Below the pieces are notes generated by a model. That model worked only from the letters and a program-made list of their open reading frames with translations, was not told the DNA's origin and did no database searches. From Thinopyrum elongatum (Eukaryota; Streptophyta; Magnoliopsida; Poales; Poaceae), in contig CM022298.1 in the NCBI GenBank assembly GCA_011799875.1, positions 49,477,485-49,541,484 on the forward strand: a stretch of 64,000 nucleotides of DNA. The letters run 5' to 3'. How positions within the stretch are numbered: position 1 is the stretch's first letter; the number at the start of each line of letters is the position of its first letter. The position numbers and the translations under genes were made by a program. Positions 1-8,340 of the stretch are shown one piece after another.

Positions 1-101
1 ATCTTTAGGCAACCCTGCACTGCATCATAGCATCGCACGCACTGTGTTGCATCTATTTGCATTATATTTACTTGTTTCCTCCCCCTCTTCTCTTTCGGTA
101 G

Positions 102-191
102 ATCCCGACGTTGCCGTAGCTCCTGAGGCAGACGCCGCTACGGAGTACGACTACGTCCCCGACGACCCTGCCCTTGCCGTCGAGCAGACAG
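102..191 (+). other. Exon-like acidic coding patch inside the LTR (patch 1)
   Basis: A pyrimidine tract and an AG precede 90 nt that read openly as an acidic peptide rich in Asp, Glu, Pro and Ala (it includes DPDVAVAPEADAA). A GCAAGC follows, resembling a GC-type splice donor. The homologous patches in the other LTR pair (53596-53685 and 60067-60156, minus strand) have exactly the same 90-nt length, the same flanking signals and a similar acidic peptide. Splicing is inferred, not shown; it could be conserved non-coding sequence. Confidence 0.35.
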
Positions 192-502
192 GCAAGCACC
201 CCCATTTTGAGCATTCCGATATCACCTATTCTCTTCCCTCTTATGCTTGCATTAGATGTTACTGCTGCTGTTACCATCCTATATCTGTTGCACAGCCTGT
301 TTAATTGTAGCCTACTGTTGATACCTGCCTGTTATCCTAAACTGTTTAGATAGGTTGGGTAGAGCCTGATCAGAGACCCACTTGTCCCGACTGCCCCGCT
401 GGACTCTCAGAAGACCCGAGCAACAGGATCGAACATTAGAACCTGGCACCACACGTCACTTCCCCTAAGATGCTCGACGCTGCTGGGTTACTATCGGGTG
501 CC

Positions 503-704
503 GAGGGTGATACCTCGTCAGCACTTCTGATGAAAACCTTGTAGGTTAGTTAATCGGTCGTGGTAAGCGAGGGTGATTCCTCCTACACCACCCCCGATAC
601 CGACGCCGTCGTGCAATCTCTCAAGTGTGGACCTCGAGGGTGATTCCTCCTTCGTTCACCTTGATGATAACATCGAGCGGGAATTCCATCGAGGGTGATT
701 CCTC
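503..704 (+). repeat. Four spaced copies of GAGGGTGATTCCTC in the LTR
   Basis: Copies start at 503 (one base different), 569, 636 and 691, so spacing is 66, 67 and 55 bp. The motif is a loose inverted repeat (GAGG...CCTC). The related LTRs at 53083-53285 and 59554-59756 keep four copies with similar spacing although the sequence between has diverged. A protein-binding or structural role in the LTR is a guess. Confidence 0.7.
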
Positions 705-1789
705 AGGGTTCCCTTCGGTGTCAGACACACAGCTACCTTGGATATTATAACTTGACTTTGAACCATGATACTAAAGACGGGTCGGCCCTGAGGGGTACCC
801 GCGCGAGCATGAATGCGAAGTGATGTGGAGTCGGGTTGACTTGAGAGGTGCCCGCGAGATAACTACGAGGCGTGGCCGGGCATTCTTAGCCCTTGCCGCA
901 AGTTCTCGAGACGGGGCGACGGGGTCACATCGATCGTGAGTCTCTGCTCGTTTCCACGCTCTCCTAATCCACTAACGGTTTGGATATTTGATCCGAGGGG
1001 CCTCTGGCCTGATAGCACTAACCATCACGTGGGCATAGTATGGGCGTTCTGCGTCGTATACTTCAGCCGAAGCTTAGTAGACGTCAGCAACTGAGCGGCA
1101 CACGCTGGTTGGACTAGCAACGCAACCGCGCTTGTATTAAGGGGTTGCTAGGTCTGCTCACTAGTGGTGCACGCAACGTGCAGGAGCGTCCGGGGCGATG
1201 GCCCAAGACCCTTGGGGGCATAGGTTAGTCCGGCGTGCTGACCTCTCTGTTAAGTATTTGGTCGGGTTGCGGCGTGTTGCTTAGCCGAGGCCGGGCATGA
1301 CCCAGAAAAGTGTGTCCGGCCGGAGTTAAGCGAGCGTGGTGGGTAAGTTGGTGCACCCCTGCAGGGAAGAAACTTCTATCGATAGCCTGTCATACGGTAA
1401 CGGACACTCGGAGTTGTATCCCGATCGGTACAACTAGAACATGACATGAGATGAGAAATGGATAGTACGGCTCTGGGATTGCTTTCTCGCGGGGAGTCGA
1501 GGAAGAATCTCTAGCCGAGGTTGATGACATTACTGTTATACTTTACATTATGTTATTCTGCTCTCTTCTAATGCTGCGAGACTGTTGAAGATGTTGAAGA
1601 TGCTAGTCTTCGATAGGACTAGGCTTTCCCCCTCCATTCCGGCATTTCTGCAGTCCAGTCCACTAAAACAGCCCTCCTTTGAAAATGTTGCCTATGTAGT
1701 GTAGATCCTTGCTTGCTGAGTACTTCGGATGAGTACTCACGTTTGCTTTATTTTCCTTTTTTCCCCCTTTATCCATTTGTCGCATCCAG

Positions 1790-1890
1790 ACGACGGAGCC
1801 CCGGAGCCAGTTGTCCCCGTCGACGACCACTACTACTACCAGCCCAGAGAGTACTACTACTACGAGGAGCCGTCTGACGACCAGGAGTAG
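1790..1890 (+). other. Exon-like Tyr-rich acidic coding patch inside the LTR (patch 2)
   Basis: A long pyrimidine tract and CAG precede an open stretch that ends at a TAG (1888-1890). It encodes an acidic peptide with runs of tyrosine (HYYYQPREYYYYEEPSDDQE). If patch 1 is spliced to patch 2 the phase fits: one base from patch 1 plus two from patch 2 make a codon. In the related LTR the homologous region (51905-51999, minus strand) is recognisable but has an in-frame TGA. No known domain recognised. Confidence 0.35.
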
Positions 1891-2198
1891 GATCGGAGGG
1901 TCCAAGGAAGGAGGCCTACGCCTTTCGATCGTAGTATTTTATTTTGCCCCGCCTCTGTGAAGGCCTATCTCTCTCTCTCTGTATTATATCTGTACTCAGA
2001 TATCTGATGCTTCCACTGACGCTTGTATGCCATTCGAGCTATGTATTCGAGCCCTCGAGGCCCTGGCTTGTAATATAAAGCTTGTATGACTTTATTTATG
2101 TTTTAGAGTTGTGTTGTGATATCTTCAAGTGAGTCCTTAGGCTTGATCGTGCGCATTTGCGTGTATGATTAGTGCACGATTAAGCCGGGGTCGTCACA

Positions 2199-2368
2199 AT
2201 ATTCAATGAATTCATACTAACAACATTGCAATCATGCTCATCATTCAAAAATTTAGTGCCAAACATTTTATAGACTTCTTCTTCTAACACTTGAGCACAA
2301 TTTTCCTTTCCATTATTTTCACGAAAGACATTAAAAAGATGACGCATATGAGGCAACCTCAATTCCAT
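2199..2368 (-). pseudogene. N-terminal remnant of the Sabrina-like acidic ORF
   Basis: The minus-strand reading frame starts at 2368 with MELRLPHMRHLF and matches the first ~56 residues of the 323-residue protein at 41824-42795. It is cut at 2199 by the Tekay-like LTR; the last few codons are read into LTR sequence. No known domain recognised. Confidence 0.7.
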
Positions 2369-4163
2369 CTTTTTTGTAGTTTTCTTTTATAAACTAAACT
2401 AGTGATAAAACAAGAAATTAAAAGATTCGATTGCAAGATCTAAAGATATACCTTCAAGCACTCACCTCGCTGGCAACGGCACCAGAAAAGAGCTTGATGT
2501 CTACTACGCAACCTTCTTCTTGTAGACTCGTGTTGGGCCTCCAAGCGCAGAGTTTTGTAGGACAGTAGCAAATTTCCCTCAAGTGGATGACCTAAGGTTT
2601 ATCAATTCGTGGGAGGCGTAGAATGAAGATGGTCCCTCTCAAACAACCCTGCAACCAAATAACAAAGAGTCTCTTGTGTCCCCAACACACCCAATACAAT
2701 GGTAAATTGTATAGGTGCACTAGTTCGGCGAAGAGATGGTGATACAAGTGTAATATGGATGGTAAAAATATATTTTTATAATCTGAAGAAATAAAAACAG
2801 CAAGGTAGCAAGTAACAAAAGTGAGCAAAAACGGTATTGCAATGCTTCGAAACAAGGCCTAGGGTTCATACTTTCACTAGTGCAAGTTCTCTCAACAATG
2901 ATAACATAATTAGATCATATGGCAATCCCTCAACGTGCAACAAAGAGTCACTCCAAAGTCACTAATAGCGGAGAATAAACAAAGAGATTATTGCAGGGTA
3001 CGAAACCACCTCAAAGTTATTCTTTCTGATCGATCTATTGGGCTATTCCTATAAGTGCCACAAACAGCCCTAGAGTTCGTACTAAAATAACACCTTAAGA
3101 TACACATCAACGAAAACCCTAGTGTCACCTTGATACTCCAATGTCACCACAAGTATCCGTGGGTTTGATTATACGATATGCATCACACAATCTCAGATTC
3201 ATCTATTCAAACCAACACCAAGAACTTCAAAGAGTGCCTCAAAGTTTCTACCGGAGAGTCAAGACGAAAACGTATGCCAACCCCTATGCATAAGTTCACA
3301 AGGTCACATAACCCGCAAGTTGATCACCAAAACATACATCAAGTGGATCACGTGAATATCCCATTGTCACCACAGATAAGCACATGCAAGACATACATCA
3401 AGTGTTCTCAAATCCTTAAAGACTCAATCCGATAAGATAACTTCAAAGGGAAAACTCAATTCATTACAAGAAGGTAGAGGGGGAGAAACATCATAAGATC
3501 TAACTATAATAGCAAAGCTCGCGGTACATCAAGATCGTGCCAAATCAAGAACACGAGGGAGAGAGATCAAACACATAGCTACTGGTACATACCCTCAGCC
3601 CCGAGGGTGAACTACTCCCTCCTCGTCATGGAGGTCGCCGGGACGATGAAGATGGCCATCGGTGATGATTTCCCCCTCCGGTAGGTTGCCGGAACGGGCT
3701 CCCGATTGGTTTTTCATGGCTACAGAGGCTTGCGGTGGCGGAAATCCCGATCTAGGTTTATTTATGGGGGTTTCTATATTTATAGGAATTTTTGGCGTCG
3801 AGAACAAGTCAGGGGGGGTCCACGAGGAGCCCACAAGACCGAAGGGCGCGCCCTAGGGGGGGGGCACCCTCCACCCTTGTGGAGGCCTCGTGCCTCTTCT
3901 GGCCCAACTCTTTTGCTTCGGGGGCTTCTTCTGGTCCATAAAAAATCACTGTAAATTTTCAGCTCATTTGGACTCCGTTTGGTATTCCTTTTCTGCGAAA
4001 CTCAAAAACAAGGAAAAAAACAGAAACTGGCACTGGGCTCTAGGTTAATAGGTTAGTCCCAAAAATAATATAAAATAGCATATAAATGCATATAAAACAT
4101 CCAAAACAGATAATATAATAGCATGGAACAATAAAAAATTATAGATACGTTGGAGACGTATCA
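2199..4163 (-). mobile_element. Sabrina-like Gypsy fragment: internal stub plus 5' LTR (copy A)
   Basis: On the minus strand the LTR runs from TGATACGTCTCC (at 4163) to GTAGACATCA (at 2495), 1669 bp. It is followed by a primer-binding site at 2472-2484, which on the minus strand is a degenerate form of TGGCGCCGTTGCC (tRNA-Asp type). Then comes 0.3 kb of internal sequence, cut at 2199 by the Tekay-like LTR. The same internal stub and LTR occur at 42625-44592, and the same LTR at 37517-39190. The right flank (4164 onward) matches that of the 42921-44592 LTR, so this copy belongs to a segmental duplication rather than an independent insertion. Confidence 0.85.
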
Positions 4164-5370
4164 ATGTCTTCGAACCTCTCTGTAATCTTGGCTGCTACAC
4201 CTTCTCGCTTCGCCTTCTCCTCCTCCCATTTCTTTCCTCGGAACCCTCTTCGAACCGTCTAGGGTGCTTCATTTGTTGGGTAGATTGGGTCACTGGTTTC
4301 TTCCTCTCTTCCTTAAGCAACAGTCTTTGCAATGTATAGGTTCCACTTGGGTTGTCCATTCAGCTTCAACCAACAATGCATGATGGTGAAGTTTTTCTTC
4401 TCCAACTTCTTGAACACACTACACGCACGAGAGGGCTACAAAAAAACATTGTCAAAAATGCATATCCAACTACAAATGATCTAGAGAACAATGCATACAT
4501 ATCCGTATACAAAACTATACATATTCGGCAATGAAACTATGCATATCCGGCTACAAGTGATCAACACAACAATGCATACATATCTGGCTTCAAAACTATG
4601 CATATCCAGCTACAGAACTTTGCATATCCGACTACAAATGATATAGACAACAATGCATACATATCAGGCTACAAACTAAGCTTATCCGGCAACAAAACTA
4701 AGCATATCTAGCTACAAATGGTCTACACAACAATGCATACATATCTGGCTATAAATGATCTACACAACAATGCATATCTGGCAAGTGATGTAGACATATT
4801 AACAACTTACTTGCTCGGTGATTTGAGATCCACTTGGCCACCCGGCGATAAGTTGCCTCAATTGGCCGCAATACTTCGACATGGCCCCTTGGATGGTGTA
4901 CCATTGATGGTTGAGGGACTTTGATTCACAGTTCTGGTTGACCACGTCGGAGTAGGCGTGAAATGCTTATGTTCATGGAACCAAGTGTGAATGTTGGCGC
5001 AAAAGGTTGTGACCTTTTGCTCAGTCCCATGCATCGGATCGAGGCTAGTAGCCAACCATGCATCGCATAACAACTCGTCCTCCCGCATGTTTAAGCTTTC
5101 TCCTTTGCCCCTCTTCTTCGAATTGCCATCAAAATCATCTGGGTCATCGTCTTCGTCATCCTTCTCCTCCTCCTGTTGTCCGATGGCCCAATCCTGCTGC
5201 TGTGTGTCCGCGCCCGGCTGGGTGTAGTCCAGCTGCTTCGTGCCATGCTGGCTGTATGTGCCAGACTAGGTGTACTTCTGCGTGCCCGACTGGTTGTAGG
5301 TGTCGGATTGGGTGGGCTCCGAGTCATCCACCTGCTCGTCCTCATAGGAACCTCCTCCTCCACAGTTCCT
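4164..5370 (-). pseudogene. PIF/Harbinger ORF1 (Myb/SANT trihelix-like) remnant
   Basis: Read on the minus strand, 5370-5090 encodes a low-complexity region with QSGTQ/QPGAD-type repeats, then an acidic segment (EEEKDDEDDD). At 5088-4990 follows a trihelix-like motif (MREDELLCDAWLATSLDP, HGTEQK, HTWFHEHKHF). A separated piece at 4300-4164 reads KWEEEKAKREG...KITERFED, resembling the NAM-associated C-terminal region. In known families this protein binds DNA and assists the Harbinger transposase. Frameshifts follow HKHF and a TAG interrupts near 5265, so it is not functional. The repeat-rich block at 4455-4800 separates the two parts. Confidence 0.6.
4455..4800. repeat. Imperfect short tandem repeats (catatccggctacaaa type)
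   Basis: Phrases such as CATATCCGGCTACAAATGAT and ACAACAATGCATACATATC recur about a dozen times with small changes. The block lies between two coding pieces of the Harbinger-like ORF1 remnant, so it is probably intronic. Copy B holds the same array at 44885-45230 with scattered substitutions. Confidence 0.75.
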
Positions 5371-6236
5371 CGTGGATGATCTCGTACATCTCCCTGTCCG
5401 CGTTGTCGTACACCAGCTCTCCCGCTTTAGGATACTAGTGAACAGTGTGCGGGCACTCATCTGCTTCATGTCTGTCATCCATTTTCGGACAAGCGACAAC
5501 GAACACTCAGAGAAACACAGTAGCACCGCATTGATGACTATGATGAACGACACAGCGGGGGGTGCCGGAGACTGCCTACCCAGCTGCTTGGTGGCGTAGA
5601 AGTACAAAGTCTTGTAATGTTTCGGCCATGGCGGCGGCTGCACGGTCGGCAGGGGCGGAGGGCCCCCCGACCCTAGCCCCGACCTCCACCACGTCCGCGA
5701 CTAGCATGCCCACTACCTCGTCTGCCACCAGCACACCCTCTATCGTCTTTTTGCTTCCTGGCATTTCCGGCTTTGCATTCGCTTTGATGCTGCAATTTTG
5801 CCGCGTCGCCGAGTTGATCTTCTAGGCGAGCGTGATGTTCGGATGCTCCACCACCTCCATCTCTGGTAGGTTCTCCTCCGGGTCCATGTGTCGGCAGCGG
5901 GAGGGAAGAAGAGAGTGGGGGAAAGGGCGGAAATTTGATGGAGAGCGCCTGGATGGAAGAAGAGTGGGGGATTTTGCCACGAAAATAGTGCCGCCAGCTA
6001 CAAAAGCGCGGGCTCCGCCTTAGTTTTTGGTGGGCCGGGGGTGTCGGAGTCCTACGTAGTTCGTGGCCAGACTCCAACAAAGCCCCCCGTCCCAGTTTGT
6101 TTTGACTTTGCAGGAAACTATGGTCCGGACTCCTCCACGGACAGATGGTGGTCAGCTTTGGATGGCTTGCGGGGTCCGGACAACTGTGTCCAAACGGATA
6201 CGGGCAGTTTGAGGGTCGGTGTTGGAAATGCCCTTA

Positions 6237-7389
6237 GGACCCATGTGCCTTGGGTGGTGGTTGGCGTTGGCTGGGAGGGGGGATGGTTCTTGTTTAACTC
6301 GTTGGGTAATAACATGTCGGTTGCTCGCTCATTTCGTTCTTCACCCATGCCTAGCCCCTATGTGGTGGGTGGCGTTAGATAGGATGGGTAACGTCCCCCC
6401 TATAGTTCCTCGCGCTGGACTTCTGGTGCTCTTTTCTAGTCTAGCCAGTTGTTTTTTGACATTGGGTCATTTTCTGGGCCCTTGTGTCAGCGTGTTGGGT
6501 CGACGACATAAATGTGCGAGGGTGTGGATTGGGAAATTTCCTATTTAACCCGGATGGAAAAAGGATGCAATGTTTTTGAAGAATTCCATGAATTAAACTG
6601 TTTATTCAATGCATCGTGCCAGGTCCCCTTTTTTGCTGGTTTTTATATTTCTGGAAAATAAATTATTTATGTACCTCAAAGAATATGGAAAAATTCAAAG
6701 GTTCTTAGGATGCCAGAGCGAACACAACATAGGGCCAGGCCTAGGGGAAGCTCACAACAACTGGACACTCACCCTACGCGCACCCAGCCTGCTAGCGCGC
6801 TCGAGCAGAGCATTTGTGAGTCCTAGGTCTCCCATTGTGCCCTCCTTTGGTTGCAACACTACTTATACCCATTGGACCTCTGTCGTATTTATCGCCTAGT
6901 TTTTCTTCGCCGACACCTTGCATTCTGAGGTGATCTTCATTTCAGCCCTGATATACTACTCTTCCGAAGGGGAATTATCACAATCTTCATCAACCTTGAT
7001 CATCGGTGCTCTAATATAAGCTGTGAGTAGTTCATCCCCCAAACTACGGGTTCATGGCAGTAGCTAAGATGTAATATCTCCTCTTTGTAGTTCATTACAA
7101 TATCACTATTAGATGCCCTACATGATTATGGTCCATTTGATATAAACACTAGTGGTAATGTTGATCACGTGATGAATTATTTATTTTTGTAAGATTGTGT
7201 GGATGCTCTCTCTTTTATTTATAGATGCCTAATTTTCTCGGGTCATTTATCTTCTTTTGACCAATTTAGATGGGTAATCATCCATGGGAAAGGTGTGCAC
7301 TAGTTGGGTTTAATTTTGCATGTAAACTACCATGGTGACAGTGAAAAAGGCTTGCATTGTATTATAGCTACTAAGAAAGAATGTATATA
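6237..7389. other. Intergenic or old transposon sequence, no gene seen
   Basis: No supported gene. Short open frames here are not conserved in a recognisable way. The segment is duplicated at 46667-47824. It ends in ATA (7387-7389) next to the CACTA element; copy B has GTA there, equal to the right-hand GTA at 13941-13943, so the original target duplication was GTA. Confidence 0.7.
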
Positions 7390-7399
7390 CACTACTAGG

Positions 7400-7600
7400 G
7401 AAAATTCTAGCAGTAGCGCGGGTCATATGCCTAGCAGTAGCGCGGGCAGCCGCGCTACTGATACGGCACTACAGCTAACTTGTAGCAGTAGCGCGTTTTG
7501 ACACGCGCTACTGCTATACCTACTTAGCAGTAGCGTCTGTCCAGCGCTACTGCTAAATAGCTGTAGCGCTTGCGTACAGCGCTACTGCTATATTTTCACA
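7400..7600. repeat. CACTA subterminal repeats with perfect hairpin
   Basis: Multiple direct and inverted copies of (T)AGCAGTAGCGC. A perfect 13-bp stem, TAGCAGTAGCGCG at 7483-7495 with its complement at 7504-7516, flanks an 8-base loop. In CACTA elements such repeats are transposase-binding sites (family knowledge). Confidence 0.85.
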
Positions 7601-7833
7601 TATTTTTTTGCTACGTATTTGCGGTGTTTTTATATAGGTTTTATACAGTATTCTAATCATATCATAAACATGCAATATGCTCATCATATCATACACATAA
7701 TAGTCTCATAATATCATCCAACACAAATCATGTCATCTCATCATAATTACCATATAGCGATACAAGTTAAGTGACATGTCTCGAATACAAGCAACTGCAT
7801 GGTCATCACATACACATGTTTCATCATCTATAT

Positions 7834-8073
7834 CTAAACAAAGATATAGAAGAGAATAGTGATCACTATGAGCAATAGCGCGATAATGTAGTAGTTTTTG
7901 AGGCGCCGGTTCCGATCCCTCTCTCACGCTAGCTTCAACCTCAAGTAACTATCTTCCGATTCGGCTCTGCTATCGAACCCTCTGTGGCTGCCACCCGAAA
8001 ACCGGTGCACCTGGGCCTGACACTCAGGCCACTCGTCGTACACTACGTACACGGCGTAGCACTTCTTCGCCAT
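7834..8073 (-). pseudogene. RNase H1-type hybrid-binding domain protein with C-terminal membrane tail (CACTA copy A)
   Basis: From ATG at 8073 the minus strand reads MAKKCYAVYVVYDEWPECQA, then QVHRFSGGSHRGF...YLRLKLA. This matches the shape of the RNase H1 N-terminal hybrid-binding domain (Pfam Cauli_VI/RNase_H1_N: aromatic W-x-ECQAQV, F-x-G, GF), although the usual GR-PGI segment is shortened. A TGA at 7924-7926 stops it. Past that codon the frame stays open through a basic stretch (ERDRNRRLK) and about 20 hydrophobic residues (IIALLLIVITILFYIFV) to TAG at 7834-7836. The layout suggests a tail-anchored protein broken by one nonsense codon, probably CGA to TGA. Copy B has the same TGA. Domains in this family bind RNA/DNA hybrids; the role in a DNA transposon is unknown. 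Confidence 0.6.
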
Positions 8074-8136
8074 CGGTGATCTATGTACCTGCATCGTCAC
8101 ATGAGTCGATAATATGCAACATATATAGTTGAGCAA

Positions 8137-8340
8137 CAGAAAGAGACGGAGTTAGCAAAAATAGAAGCAACATAGCATAAGCATAAATAACAAAGTTCAT
8201 CATACCCAAAATGCCCTAACTAGAGTGATCTTCGCTAGTTGAGGAGGACGGTTTAATTACATCACAAAGTTTTGTCGTGCATAACTCAAAGTTTTGTCAT
8301 AGAGAAAGTAGTGACTAAACAGACACATTGTCATCGTCAA
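8137..8340. other. CACTA 3' non-coding stretch between the two genes
   Basis: AT-rich spacer between the stop of the Ulp1-like gene (8341) and the hybrid-binding-domain exon. It may hold an intron joining the two, but no clear splice pair was resolved. Confidence 0.4.

Larger units (their letters stand above)
1..2198 (+). mobile_element. Partial LTR of a Tekay/Del-like Gypsy retrotransposon, 3' part
   Basis: This stretch is a diverged relative, in opposite orientation, of the LTRs at 51604-55593 and 58080-62050. Shared landmarks are the exon-like acidic patch, the four GAGGGTGATTCCTC motifs and the terminal region rich in acidic/Tyr codons. It ends at 2198 with GTCGTCACA, matching the GCGTCACA end of the other copies. 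Its 5' part lies outside the window. The next base starts Sabrina-like internal sequence, so this element inserted into the older Sabrina-like copy. No gag-pol is visible here. Family name is inferred from the pol clade of the complete relative. Confidence 0.8.
4164..6233 (-). mobile_element. Harbinger-like DNA transposon remnant (copy A)
   Basis: The right end at 6221-6233 reads GTTGGAAATGCCC followed by TTA (6234-6236), i.e. a GGGCATTTCCAAC terminus with a TTA target site, as expected for PIF/Harbinger elements. A Myb-like ORF1 remnant lies on the minus strand. The left side is cut by the Sabrina-like LTR at 4163. I could not identify a DDE transposase exon. A near-identical copy is at 44593-46663. 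Confidence 0.6.

Noticed and set aside
3178..3435. 85-residue plus-strand frame conserved at 38200 and 43604
   Set aside because: Conserved only because it lies in three copies of the same LTR, antisense to the element; no protein features.
4455..4800. Considered as a CRISPR-like or satellite array
   Set aside because: Units are imperfect, contiguous and of varying length without spacers, and the genome is a plant's.
5673..6080. 135-residue minus-strand frame in the Harbinger-like remnant
   Set aside because: Pro/Arg/Gly-rich, GC-driven, and not kept over its full length in copy B.
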